Of a stretch of DNA of 64,000 nucleotides, positions 36,236 to 48,472 are shown one piece after another. The notes beneath the pieces were generated by a model, which was not told the origin of the DNA, did not search any database, and saw only the letters and a list, made by a program, of their open reading frames with translations. The translations under genes and the position numbers were made by a program. Origin of the DNA: Maylandia zebra (lineage: Eukaryota > Chordata > Actinopteri > Cichliformes > Cichlidae); NCBI RefSeq assembly GCF_041146795.1, contig NC_135177.1:24154560-24218559 (forward strand). The letters are read 5' to 3'. How positions within the stretch are numbered: the stretch's first letter is position 1; every line of letters starts with the position of its first letter.

Positions 36236-38526
36236 TTAGATTTTCTCCCGGTTCCTTTCTCTCTCCTCCCGCTCGTTGGAGATGGTATGAACAATGGTCT
36301 CCAGGGCGGGATACTGAAAGATCCTTTTCCTCTGTGGGGAAGAGATGTACAGCGTTATTTGAGGTAATCTCTACAGATATAATCTGTGAATGCACGCTTT
36401 CATATTTATTCTATGCGATTTTTCAAAATTACAAATTTTGTTTTTTTTACCCTTTGGCGGTTCTTGTACATCTGAGCCACAATGAGGAGCAGAACAATGA
36501 GGAGAAAGCTGAGGCCGACCACTGTGGCGGTGTTATTTGATGCGCTTGAGGATTTCTGTCCGCTCAGACCACCTGCAAAAATATAAAATAAACATTTAAA
36601 AAAAGGTTTTAATGTTCTTTATAGTTAATATTTATTTTTTAGCACAGCAGAAGTAGAAAAACACCAAAAATGAGAACTTACTCATCAGATGAGTATTGTA
36701 TGTCACATTCCCCAAAAGGCCATCTTGCCCATAGAAACTACATGTCCATTCGCCCCAGCTCTCCTCTGACCCGTCGGTAATGATTATATCCTTTCCCTTC
36801 TGGATGGACCCAACAACCGCGGTGCCATTTTCATCGTAGGTCACATGAGCCCACTCGTATTCGGTGACCTCGCTTGCATCGCTCAGCTGGCAGGTCAGCG
36901 TCGTTGAGTATTTTTGCTTTAAGCGGACGACTGAGAAAAGAAACAAGAGAAATGATTTTATATCAAAAATACAAGTGCATTGAATTTTCCCTCAAACTGA
37001 AAGATCAGAAACTTACTTTTAGCAACAACGAGCTGCAAAGTCCGAGTCAACCTTTGCTCTCCTACATTCCCACTACATCTGTACTTTCCCTCGTCCTCAT
37101 ATGTGACCTCATTAATACGGATAGACCTATCCCAGCGGAGCCGATCAGGTGAGGACGAAGCCAAAGAAAGCAGTTGGAGATCGCGGGTGGATGGAGACAC
37201 AGGATTGATTTTCTCCCAGCCTGCGCTCAAAGTTCTTAAACCAGAGGAAAACACACAGGGGAGAGTGACCGGAGACCCCACAGTAGCGTAAACCTTGGCG
37301 TTATCTTTGGGTGGTTGGATGATTCCTGTGCAGGAAAGAAAGAAAGAAAATTGTTAAGAGCACAAAATACTTTATCCAACAGCTTCATAAATCAGTTGTC
37401 CAGCTTAATATTTCACCTTTCACATCCAGAGCTGCTGAAGCTTGGCCCTTTTCTCCTTTGTACGTCACGACGCAGGTCCAGGTTCCGCTCTCTTTCTCGG
37501 TGACTCTTAAAACCCTTGAAACTTTGTCGCCGTGCAAGCCGGTTTTAGCCTGAGGCAAATATGGATTGTTGTTTAACATCCACTCCACAGAGACGCCATG
37601 ACGCCAAGGTTTCAAAGCACAAGACAGTTGAGTGTTGCTCCCAGAGAGGGGAGCCGGTGGAGAAAAGGACACTGTAAATGAAGAGAGTGAGATTTCTGTC
37701 AATTTACAGTAAATACTACATATTACAAATGTTTAATATTTATTTTATTGGTCACATTTTTATATCACAAATAAATATTACTTTTTTATATGGTAAAAAG
37801 CTCTGTGGTCTTTTGTAATTAGTGAGTGTAGGCGTGCTCAATTAGTGCTTCTTACCTTTAATAAGTCTGAGCATGACCTGCTTTTCAATCACTTGGTTTC
37901 TAAGGTCCACTTTACAGGAATAAAGTCCAACAACGTCCTCTGTCACGTTGTTTATCTGAATGCTGAATGTGCCACTATCAAGCTGGAGGTGGGGGCACTG
38001 CACACGTTGGGACCATCGAGAGCCGCGGTATTCCAGACCGCTCCGTTCCTTCCTCCAAATAGTGCTGTAGATGAAAGGGAATCACAAGAATCCAGAGTCA
38101 TCAACAAATAGATACAAGTCTTTTATTAGTGAATGAGGAAGGAGTTTGTTGTTGTTTAAGGGGTTAAAGCTGATTAATCTGCAGATGAAAAGTGAAAGAG
38201 AATAGCAAAAATGTAAAAAAAAAAAAAAGGAGAAGTTTCATCTTACCCTTTCTCCTTATGACTCCAGACAATCGCAGGTGGACTGCTGATCAGTATTGCA
38301 GGGTATTTACAGGGTAGTACAACATCCGAGCCTTCTGCAGCAAATACTTCACTGTGTATCGCCTCACATCTGGAGCCTGTGTGAAGAAAAACATGAAATT
38401 AACTTCAATTTTTTTTAAAATTGCATTTTAGCGCAGATTTGCTTTTGAGTTGATCACACAGTTACCTGTTATAAGAATGGAAACCATCCCAAAGATAAAA
38501 AAATCCAACAAGTTTGTTTTGTTCAT
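36236..38526 (-). CDS. lag3: LAG3-like inhibitory receptor with four Ig domains
   Basis: Minus-strand exons: 38526-38466, 38376-38247, 38064-37856, 37671-37417, 37325-37017, 36930-36682, 36572-36451 and 36331-36236. Phases agree and give about 476 residues (human LAG3 about 525). Exon 1 is the signal peptide. D1 is split over exons 2-3, as in the LAG3/CD4 family. D2 is exon 4 (SGTWTCVVTYKGEKG, compare human SGPWGCILTYRDGF). D3 is exon 5 and D4 is exon 6. WTCSFYGQDGLLGNVTYNTHL parallels human LAG3 WQCQLYQGERLLGAAVYFTEL. A membrane helix (VVGLSFLLIVLLLIV) and a short tail with RIFQYPALETIVH follow, echoing human RRFSALEQGIH. The mammalian KIEELE motif and Glu-Pro repeat are absent. CD4 is unlikely because the tail lacks the CxC Lck clasp. 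In mammals LAG3 binds MHC class II and restrains T cells. Confidence 0.88.
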
Positions 38527-38954
38527 TTTGGTTTTGTATCCACAAACTCTTAAACTCTGCCTTTCTCTTCAAGCGCTGCCTTTTCTGGTATGTTTTTGCG
38601 ATGTGGGTTGAAGAGGTTTATATATCAGCCCGTGGGAAGGTACCGAAGGCAGGGCGTCTGGTAGTTCCTCTGCTGATCATGTGACTTCAGCTACACGCCA
38701 AGCGTTCTTGCGGTCTTTCTTTGTCAGCCTGGAAACTATAAGACAGAGATGTAAACAGGGAGCCCCACTTCCTCCCACGGATTCTCTCTAATGTATTTCC
38801 TGTTTCTTTTGCGTCAATCACTCTGTAAAAGTATGTTCGATTATTGAATTTCTAAACCAACGAATACACAAGAAACATACAGTATGAAACCATGGACGGT
38901 AAGATATTCTGTATTTATACCTCTAAAAGTCACTTATGTTACACAAAGTTTGGG

Positions 38955-39625
38955 GACAAATAAACAATAATGTGTATATACAACATTTACTCCACAGCAA
39001 GTGTTTAGAATATCTTCAGCATCATTCACGGAAGCTCGAGTTGCTGTTTTGAAACCGAGATGGCAAAACTGCAACACCAAACTACTTGTCATGATCTCGT
39101 CACTGCCAGTTAGTTTTGTTTACAACCACTAGTTAGCTCCACTACTCACGATCATCATCATGATCATCATCATCTCCAGTTTGAGAATGAGGACATTTAT
39201 GGTATCTTCTTGTGAAGGATATTCATGAAAGTGAATCATTCCCTCCATTCTCATTTTTTAGTGGCTCTCAGCTCAGTAGAAACGGGCCTACACTGCCAGA
39301 CAAACACGTACCGTTTTAGCATATTCCATTCAATATCAAGATGAAATGCTCACAGGGAATACTGTCAGGTTAGAGGAAATACACCGATTACAGCTCTTCC
39401 CCTGAATCTCGTCAGAGGAGTTAGACACTTGTAGGAGATCATTAAGATAACGTAGAGGTGAGACGGTAAAGGGAATGTCTGCCTCACTGAATACTTCAGC
39501 CACCTGACAAGTGATGCTGCTAAACAGGGCTTGCTTTGACAAAGTGTGGTTTATATTTTTGTTCTGTTTGATGTCGTGTGTAAATACATTTAGATGTACC
39601 ACACAAAGAATTGCTGCTGCGGGTG
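38955..39625. repeat. About 0.6-kb dispersed repeat, copy 1 (partner at 46350-46945)
   Basis: It aligns in direct orientation with 46350-46945 over its whole length, for example at CACTGCCAGTTAGTT, GATATTCATGA, AATCATTCCCTCCATTCTCA, GCTCTCAGCTCAGTAGAAA and TAGCATATTCCATTCAATATCA. Identity is roughly 75-80% by eye with several indels. It has no coding frame and I recognise no family. Confidence 0.8.
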
Positions 39626-39912
39626 TGGTGTCAGTAAAATGTCAGTATAATAAATATATACTATCTGTTCGTTTTACCTTTAGAACTATTTCTATGTGTT
39701 GTTTTTCACTCTGCTGTATAGTTAAATAATTACACATTTTCTGTTTAATTATTCATTATTCAGCACGTCAGTACATGACAACAGACAATACAGAATACAG
39801 GCTAGGCTCACATTAAACAAAGAAAATATCACCAGGCATCAATCCACTTGTGTGTGAAGCTACCTGAATCTCCTTTTATTAACATCAAATACACTGTATT
39901 AAAGTACAGGCT

Positions 39913-40060
<148 letters not shown>

Positions 40061-41979
40061 GCGTGCATGCATAGAAAGAAAGAGAAACTCAGACAGTTAC
40101 CCAGATATACCTGAGAACATGTGGGTGAAACCTCAGGGCTGTTTTTCTTCATCTTGGTAAGACATTTTCCTTGGTGAGAGCCATGTGACTTTTGTGTGAC
40201 TGATATTGTAATCCTTTCATCTCATCCACACTGAACTTCCTTTGTCGGCCTTCAAATTGAAATCACTGTTTTGTTTATTTGATCTTGAGGCTTTGGTTTG
40301 AAAAACACCCTGAGAGAGCAGGGGGCACCTCTCAGCGTGTTACTCAGTGCTGTGAGGTGGTCTTTCCCTCAGCTGTCGTTTATTCATCTCCACCGTATCT
40401 GAATATGTGATGATGTTACCCTGAAGGAAAACACCCCTCATATGGAAACTACTGCTCTTTGAGCTTGAAGGGATGCAGACGAATATGCTAATAGAGATTA
40501 CTTTGGAAAATAGTCAAATCAGACTCCTTCTGTACAAGTACGGCAGATGAGTAGTTTGTTCCCGTGTCAAGAACAATTATCTCTCCTCGTTGTCCATTTT
40601 CTAAACTCACAGCAGCATTTCACAACCTTTAGTAGAGAATGAATGTTTTCTGTTATTGTCGATAGTTCTGCGGTTTAATTTCAGTAACTGACTGAATTAT
40701 AGCAGGGTCACATATTCTGTATTTGCTTATGCTGAAATATCTTTGCACTGGGTTTTACTGGCAGGAAGCAGAGTGCAGATAAAACATGCGGCTCTGCTGA
40801 GAAATTCTTTACATTTTCTTATGTCAGCATTTTATTTGCGCCGGCATTCAGAGCAACAGTGTAAGGGAACTTAACGCTGTACTGCGATGCAAAAACCGAG
40901 TGCGTGGCAAAATATTTTTCCAAAATTACACTTCGGGCTTGCTGAAAAATATCTGATTCGTGTTTTTTAAGCATTACCTCAACATATATACACAAACAAA
41001 GCTGCACTTTTTGACACTTTTTTAAAAATTGTTTTTGGGTTTTGTTTTGTTTTTTTGCACATTTAATCTAAATTGAAGTCAAAGTTAAATTAAGGTTGCA
41101 TGTTTACAGTAAAGCAGTAAGCCTTCTCTGCACACAGTATTGCTCTGTGGTTATGCTAAATGTGAATGGAATCTAATGTTTGATGATGTTTTGTTTGGGC
41201 TAAATTTCCACACAGTGTCTGCCGCATTACCAATAATGAAATACAGACAAAGATCAACTGTGCTGGTCTTATTTCTTTGAAAAAGACAAATTATTCCATT
41301 CAGCTCTTTGCAACAGTAAGACTGAAAGTATCAGCATCTGTCACTGATGTCATCTGAGTGCGTATGCGTGTGTGAATGAGAGAGAGAAAAAGGCAAAATA
41401 GGCAAAAACAGCCTGAATGTTTGCAGCTGCAGGCTCAGCACCAAATCTCATCAATCAATTTGTGGTTTTTGCCAGTTTTTTAGGCACACCAACCAAATAC
41501 CACAAATGCAGAATTCCTGCAGTATGTTTGTTAGTTTTTAACCAGACTGTAGATTGTGTTGCTGATGACATTTGTTGTGTTATATTGGGGTTTTTTTGTT
41601 TTCATTTACATAAATGAGAAAAACTAAATGATATTGAAATTTGCAATGGGCTACTTAGCCTGCATGGATTGTCTGATTTGCAATAGCACTTATGAGGTTT
41701 GCAATAAAATGTATTCTTTTTTCCCCCAGATTTTTTTCAGTGCAAGAATTCACCTGTCTTATTTTCTGCTTTTCAGTCCCTTTTTACCGTAAAGTCCAGT
41801 GTTGTACGAACTTATAGGAGGGCGGCTGAATGTGAACATCAGGACACATATATAATTATGTTGCACATAGACTTCACATGCAGATGTTTCATAACAAAAC
41901 AGCAACAGTTTCCCAGCACAGAAGCCCCTCGGGGCTGAAAGCTAAACACACTTCTCTACTCCTTGTGCACCCACGATTT
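40061..41979. other. lag3-mrpl51 spacer, no gene recognised
   Basis: The stretch is unique-looking and AT-rich, with only short random frames. Together with 38527-38954 it forms the intergenic space between the divergent lag3 and mrpl51 genes. Confidence 0.5.
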
Positions 41980-43147
41980 CACACCAACCCACTGCACTCA
42001 GCTTGCAGATGACACCACAGGGTTGCACGTAATTGTTATGAGGCTGTTTACAGGCATGATTTGCAAAGCGACTGATGTTGTTCCATCAATAACCTGGCGT
42101 TTAACACCTCCAAAACAAAACAGATGATCATCAGCTTCAGCAGACAGAAAGAGAATCCTGCTCCATTGAACAAAGGTGGAGACAATGTGGAAAATGTTCC
42201 AACTTTAAATTCCTCAGCACAAACAGGACTTTAAGAAAACCGTGCAGAGCTGTATCTTAAGCACAGTGAGGAGAAACAAGCTGACCAAACAGCTGCTGGT
42301 GTTATTCTACTCCACTATGGCATTTTGGTGTGAAATACCATCTTCACTGGAGATGACAAAAAGGCCGTTGACAGAAACAAAACATCAGAAAAGAAAACCA
42401 CTGTCACTCAGCTAGAAGCACAGCTACAAGTCGTGCCACAAACAACAACAAGGACTCTTCTCATCCTGGCAACCACCTTTTCTTTCTGTTGCCACTTGGA
42501 TGGTGCTAGAGATCAATAAAGGCCTGCATTAAACTGCACACTGCCGCCACGCACAGCATCCTTGTGCAATATCGCCAAGGACTTCACAGGTGATATTTGC
42601 GTGTGTGTTCATAAATTCATAAATGTGTATGGTGTGTGTGGATTTTAACTTATACCTGTCCTATTTTTCTAATTTCTATCCCGTTTATATATTTTTAAAT
42701 TTTGTTAAAGCAAGGCTTTTTTTAGAAGTTGCTTGAAGTTTTTCTGCTTAATGTGTCTCACTTGTGCACGGCTCAGGAAGACGCTCGTTATCTGTAGAAA
42801 CACAAATAAAGGCATTCAGTTTTATTCTGTTTTGTTCGAAAAGTAAATACAACAGATGTTAAACACATTTCACATAACTAAATCCTAGTGAGTGCCATTC
42901 TCTCCAACTTCTGATTTCTCCTCACCTGGCATTTAACTTTTAATTGAAAATTACTTTTAGATATATTAAAACATGTAATGCTCTGTAGACTCCTTTAAGA
43001 ACAAGGCTTAGCCAGGCCTTCTATTGATCTTCTTTTGTTATTATTTGTATAACTGTTTTTTTAATTCTCTATCACTTTTAACAGTTTTAATGTTTATTGT
43101 GATTATTCCCAGTTTTCTGTATAAAGCGCTTTAAATAAACTTAACTT
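41980..43147 (+). mobile_element. Decayed non-LTR retrotransposon, 3' part of the RT region
   Basis: GCAGATGACACC at 42006-42017 reads as the ADDT reverse-transcriptase active site. CSINNLAFNTSKTKQMIISF is readable near 42080-42140. NNNKDSSHPGNHLFFLLP near 42445-42495 matches the conserved C-terminal SHP..H.LF..LPSG block of fish LINEs. The 3' end TATAAAGCGCTTTAAATAAA (43121-43140) has the usual LINE tail shape. The frame changes and stops are many. The clade was not resolved. Confidence 0.65.
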
Positions 43148-43635
43148 ACCTATTTACTCGGGTATCGACAGGCCTATCTCCCCCTACTGGGTAGAATTCG
43201 TAGTAAAAAGTTGCAAAGACAATAATAAAACTCTTCCTTTGCGCTTCTCTACAGACAACACGGTACTGCCGCGTTGAATTATGGGACACAGAGTAAAGAT
43301 GGAAGCCGCCACACAGAGCATGTCGAAGCGTCAATAACAAACATTTTAAAGCGTTGCATGTTCGTAAGTGATCCTTAGCTGCGATATAAACAAAGGACTC
43401 GAGTGGCATAAGATTCTGAACACGCGTGGAAACAGGTAATGGTCGAAACACTGACTTCGATGTAATGTGCTAGCTGAAGCTAAAGCTAAGGGTCACCGTA
43501 AAGATGGTTAAAGAAACTGATGCCGTGTTTAAAGAAGGAACAGTAAACTTTAAAAAATACTCTGAATTTTATGAGCGTTGACTTCAAGTTTCATCTAAAT
43601 GATCTGTTAACAACTTCTGGCAGAAAACTGTGGAC

Positions 43636-46600
43636 ATGTCTCTGCTGGGAGGTCTGCTGAGAGCTGGGGCGTCCTACTGTCAGTCTGCTGGGACGCTGCT
43701 GCACACCGTCAGGACCATTTCTACAGGTGAGTTGTCTCACTGGTTCCAGTAGCAACTGGTAACCTGAACTCAGGAAGTAAAGCAAGTCGTCTATTACTCG
43801 GAAGATTTCTGGTTTGACCCCTGATTGCTTCGGCCAAAGTATCCTTGGAAATAAGACAGCATGCACTTGGCGCAGATTAAAACATGTTTGTACGAATGTC
43901 GGTGTGAATGTGACATTCTGCGTGTGCCTGCATGAATTTTCTTGATTTCAGTAACAAAAAACAAGTTAGACTCAAACTATCTTAGGGATGGGATCTCATG
44001 AAATCAAGCTTTCAAAGTTGTATAGGGATTTTAACTCTTTCCTCCTTGGACCCCTATTAGCCCTGTTTCTCTTTTCTGACCCGAGCGGTTTCTGTCATAC
44101 AGTGGGGCAAAAAAGTATTTAGTCAGCCACCGATTGTGCAAGTTCCCCCACTTAAAATGATGACAGAGGTCAGTAATTTGCACCAGAGGTACACTTCAAC
44201 TGTGAGAGACAGAATGTGAAAAAAAAAATCCATGAATCCACATGGTAGGATTTGTAAAGAATTTATTCGTAAATTAGGGTGGAAAATAAGTATTTGATCA
44301 CCTCAAACAAGGAAAGTCTCTGGCTCTCACAGACCTGTAACGTCTTCTGTACGAAGCTTTTCTGTCCCCCACTCGTTACCTGTATGAATGGCACCTGTTT
44401 GAACTCATCATCTGTATAAAAGACACCTGACACAGCCTCAAACAGTCAGACTCCAAACTCCGCCATGGCCAAGACCAAAGAGCTTTTGAAGGACACCAGG
44501 AAAAGTATTGTAGACCTGCACCAGACTGGGAAGAGTGAATCTACAATAGGCAAGCAGCTTGGTGTGAAAAAATCAACTGTGGGAGCAATCATCAGAAAAT
44601 GGAAGACATACAAGACCACTGATAATCTCCCTCGATCTGGGGCTCCACGCAAGATCTCATCCCGTGGGGTCAAAATGATCATGAGAACGGTGAGCAAAGA
44701 TCCCAGAACCATACGGGGGGACCTGGTGAATGACCTGCAGAGAGCTGGGACCAAAGTAACAAAGGTCACCATCAGTAACACACTACAACGGCAGGGAATC
44801 AAATCCCGCAGTGCCAGACGTGTTCCGCTGCTGAAGCCAGTGCATGTCCAGGCCCGTCTGAAGTTTGCCAGAGAGCACATGGATGATACAGCAGAGGATT
44901 GGGAGAATGTCATGTGGTCAGATGAAACCAAAGTAGAACTTTTTGGTATAAACTCAACTCGTCGTGTTTGGAGGAAGAAGAATACTGAGTTGCATCCCAA
45001 GAACACCATACCTACTGTGAAGCATGGGGGTGGAAACATCATGCTATGGGGCTGTTTTTCTGCCAAGGGGACAGGACGACTGATCCGTGTTAAGGACAGA
45101 ATGAATGGGGCCATGTATCGTGAGATTTTGAGCCAAAACCTCCTTCCATCAGTGAGAACTTTGAAGATGAAACGAGGCTGGGTCTTCCAACATGACAATG
45201 ATCCAAAACACACCGCCCGGGCAACAAAGGAGTGGCTCCGTAAGAAGCATTTGAAAGTCCTGGAGTGGCCTAGCCAGTCTCCAGACCTCAACCCCATAGA
45301 AAATCTGTGGCGGGAGTTGAAAGTCCGTGTTGCTCGGCGACAGCCCCAAAACATCACTGCTCTCAAGAAGATCTGCATGGAGGAATGGGCCAAAATACCA
45401 GCTACTGTGTGTGCAAACCTGGTAAAGACCTATAGTAAACGTTTGACCTCTGTTATTGCCAACAAAGGTTATGTTACAAAGTATTGAGTTGTATTTTTGT
45501 TATTGACCAAATACTTATTTTCCACCCTGATTTACGAATAAATTCTTTACAAATCCTACCATGTGGATTCATGGATTTTTTTTTTTTTTTTTTCACATTC
45601 TGTCTCACAGTTGAAGTGTACCTCTGGTGAAAATTACTGACCTCTGTCATCATTTTAGGTGGGGGAACTTGCACAATCGGTGGCTGACTAAATACTTTTT
45701 TGCCCCACTGTATATAGGGCTTCCTGAACAAAATGACTAGATGTCCATCAGAAGTTAGTGGGGTTAATCTCTTCCTACGTGGTATTACTAGGGCTATTCA
45801 TTAGAAAAACCTGGAACACATTTTAATGGTTATTAAACGTAATCTTTTATTTTATGTGCGTATATATGGGATTCAAAACACATACAGGTGTGGGGGAAAG
45901 AGTTAAGATAGCTTGATAAATCAGAAAAAGGGGATTTTTGTCCAGTCAGTGCATAACCTCTCTAAATTTGATTTGAGTGGGAATTTCACTGTAATTTCAC
46001 CCAAAAAAAATGGGAGTAGGGGTTAAAAAGGGGAGGCATTTCTGTTGTTTGGGTTAAATTATGGTGACATGAATTGAACTTTTATTGTATTTATTTTTAT
46101 TTTAAGGCATTTTAAGAGTTATAAGTTTGACAGATTTTTCTTTATATATTTTTCTCCAAATGCAGGGTAGTTTTAATGTAGGCTGGCCTCATTTAAGCAC
46201 TGTTTTTGAGAGTAGTGCACAGACTGTGGATTTTATGTCACTCTTTACACTGTTAGTGTAATATGTGCCACTGTAAGGTAAAAAGTATGCACAGTTAGCA
46301 TAAAATAAAAAAAGACCAGAAATTGTCCAATAGTCCAAAACTGCATATCTATCTATATCTATATATAAAAAAACATTTTCTCCACACCGAGTGTTTGTTG
46401 TTCAGAAATATCATCAGTGTCATTTACAGAAGCCTGAGTTGTTTCTTTGAAGCTGAGGCGGCAAAACTGCAACCCCAAGCCACCCTGTCATCACTCCGTC
46501 ACTGCCAGTTAGTTGTGTTTACAACCTCTAGTTAACGACACTACCTCTCATGATCATCAACATCATCATCAGTTGTGAGAAAGAGGACATTGAAGCTATG

Positions 46601-48292
46601 ATGCTGATGCGTGCTGTGATGGATATTCATGAATCATTCCCTCCATTCTCACTTTTTAGTCGCTCTCAGCTCAGTAGAAATGGGCCTACACTGCCCGACA
46701 AACACATGGTGTGTTAGCATATTCCATTCAATATCATGATGAAATGTTCACCGGGAACAGTTGGACACTTGTAGGATATAATTAAGATAACTTAAAGATG
46801 AGCTAGTAAAAGGAATATCTGCTCTATCTGCCTGCTTCACTGAACATTCCACATTCCAACATGTTTTTATATGAGCATTTGTCGCATCTGATATTTTGTG
46901 TAGAAACATTTATGTGGACTCCAAAAAGACGACCTGCTTACTCTTTGCACTGCCTCATTTTATTTGTTCAAATAAAGTCACGCATGTTCGAATCATTTAA
47001 ATGTCGTCCACAAGTCAGACCAGCACGATATGAACACGACCTTTTTAAAGCTCTAAGCAATTACACGTTACCAAATAAACAAGACAAAAAATTAGGTTCA
47101 CATAGAAATTGAAGTCGTGAGCGACCTCTGCTGTCAAGAACAACAGTTATATTTTCCTCAACAAGAAACAGAACAAACTCAAACCACCCCGGACCTGCGG
47201 TGCACGAATCACACTTTTCCCATGAGTGTGTTTAAAAAGCTTCTCTGGTATCTATTGAGTCATTAGTAAACATCTGTTCCAATATGGCTACCTGGTAAAG
47301 TTATTCTTATAATTTTCTAGTAACCTGGATGTTAAATATTTTCAAATAATTTAATTGTCTGGGAGTAGAAGAAATGTTATGTGTTTATTTGTACTGTATG
47401 TATGGAGCCATATATATGCTGATTCATTGAGTCTGTGAACATCATGGTGCATAAAGTGTACATTAGCTTTTGTATTTGATACCTTTGATTTGAATCATTT
47501 AATGTGAATGAGCACATCGAGTAATCTGCAAATTGTTTAGAGAACAAAATAGACTATTTTCCCCAAATGTGAACAAGCACTTTGTGCTACTGTGTGCTGT
47601 TTTCAGGTACATGCTGTCAGATCAGGATGCACGCCATCCCTCAGCCGAAAAAGGTGGACAGATGGACTGAGAAGAGGAGCATGTATGGAGTTTATGATAA
47701 CATAGGAATCTTGGGTGAGTATCCTCAGCATCCAAGAAAATTAAGAGGATGTACTGTACAACTGTTGGATGGTTAGTTTGCTGTTTCTAAGTCATAATGA
47801 GTAACTTAACTTGTCTTAAGGGCTGACTGTGTGTGTGTGCGTGTGCGTGTGCGCGTGTGCGTGTGTGCATACAGTCTTACAGTATTCTCAACATCCGCAC
47901 AGTAAATTGGCAGGAGATGGTGTGATAAGATAAGCTGGGTATGAGCGTAGGTGAACAAATCTATGATGATCCGACATTTAATCTGATATGGTGCCTTGCT
48001 TTGCTGTTCATTTGACCAGTTTTGCCTCTCCCACAGTACACTTTTTTTTTTTCTTTCACATAAACTGTCTCTCTCTCTTCGTGCTCTTTCTACAGGGGAC
48101 TTTAAAGCTCATCCTAAAGACCTAATTGTTGCCCCCTGCTGGCTGAAAGCTTTCAAAGGTAATGAACTGCAGCGGGCAATTAGAAAAAAGAAGATGGTGG
48201 GAGACAGAATGATGACTCAGGACAGGCACAACTTGGAAAAGAGGATACGCTTCCTCTATAGACGCTTCAACCGCACTGGCAAACATCGCTAA
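43636..48292 (+). CDS. mrpl51: Mitochondrial large ribosomal subunit protein mL51
   Basis: Exons: 43636-43726, 47607-47714 and 48096-48292, with phases 1 and 1, giving 131 residues (human MRPL51 has 128). The N-terminus encoded by exon 1 ([19 protein letters not shown]) is basic and hydrophobic like a mitochondrial presequence. Exons 2-3 carry the family core: [33 protein letters not shown] and [20 protein letters not shown], ending [17 protein letters not shown]. The protein belongs to the large subunit of the mitochondrial ribosome. The 3.9-kb first intron contains an intact Tc1-like transposon and a copy of a 0.6-kb repeat. Poly(A) signals follow at 48444 and 48467. Confidence 0.95.
44100..45710 (+). 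mobile_element. Complete Tc1-like DNA transposon in mrpl51 intron 1
   Basis: The 1611-bp element is flanked by TA at 44098-44099 and 45711-45712. The termini begin CAGTGGGGCAAAAAAGTATT and are inverted repeats of about 200 bp, ending near 44310 and starting near 45510. The GTATTTAGTCAG and GTATTTGATCA sub-repeats give the IR/DR layout known from fish Tc1 elements. The arms differ at only a handful of sites plus a poly-A length change near 45576, so the insertion looks young. The element lies in the same orientation as mrpl51. Confidence 0.95.
44465..45487 (+). CDS. Tc1-like transposase, uninterrupted
   Basis: The frame has 340 residues, the usual length for fish Tc1 transposases, from ATG to TGA. 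The N-terminal paired-like helix-turn-helix region spans about residues 1-110 ([29 protein letters not shown] with a GRPR-like hook). The catalytic DD34E triad is visible as [15 protein letters not shown] and NPIENLW, with 34 residues between the second Asp and the Glu. The glycine-rich box reads [14 protein letters not shown]. No stop or frame change is seen. The protein would cut and paste the element at TA sites. Confidence 0.93.
   Translation: MAKTKELLKDTRKSIVDLHQTGKSESTIGKQLGVKKSTVGAIIRKWKTYKTTDNLPRSGAPRKISSRGVKMIMRTVSKDPRTIRGDLVNDLQRAGTKVTKVTISNTLQRQGIKSRSARRVPLLKPVHVQARLKFAREHMDDTAEDWENVMWSDETKVELFGINSTRRVWRKKNTELHPKNTIPTVKHGGGNIMLWGCFSAKGTGRLIRVKDRMNGAMYREILSQNLLPSVRTLKMKRGWVFQHDNDPKHTARATKEWLRKKHLKVLEWPSQSPDLNPIENLWRELKVRVARRQPQNITALKKICMEEWAKIPATVCANLVKTYSKRLTSVIANKGYVTKY
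46350..46945. repeat. About 0.6-kb dispersed repeat, copy 2 (partner at 38955-39625)
   Basis: Direct, diverged copy lying in mrpl51 intron 1, while copy 1 lies in the lag3-mrpl51 spacer. See copy 1 for the shared blocks. Confidence 0.8.
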
Positions 48293-48443
48293 TGCTGAAC
48301 AAAGTGCAGAGCAGCCAAGAAGGACTGTGTCAGTCTGTTGGTGTGATTTCATGCTGTCACTGTGCTCTGTTTCCATTTTTCTAGGTTATTGTGTGTTTCA
48401 GACTGAATGTGCATTATTCATTTCTTATCAGTAACTGATTCAA

Positions 48444-48472
48444 AATAAATGCTACTAAAACCTGAAAATAAA
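48444..48472 (+). terminator. mrpl51: mrpl51 poly(A) signals
   Basis: There are two AATAAA hexamers, at 48444-48449 and 48467-48472, about 150-180 bp after the stop codon. Confidence 0.65.

Noticed and set aside
36236-38526. First reading of this four-Ig gene as TAPBPL or CD4
   Set aside because: The D2 and D4 signatures (SGTWTCVVTYKG, LLGNVTYNTHL) and the F..ALE tail match LAG3. The tail lacks CD4's CxC motif, and a proper TAPBPL is present at 58-62 kb.
44446-45393. 315-codon minus-strand frame opposite the transposase
   Set aside because: It is the antisense shadow of the Tc1 transposase frame, with no family resemblance.
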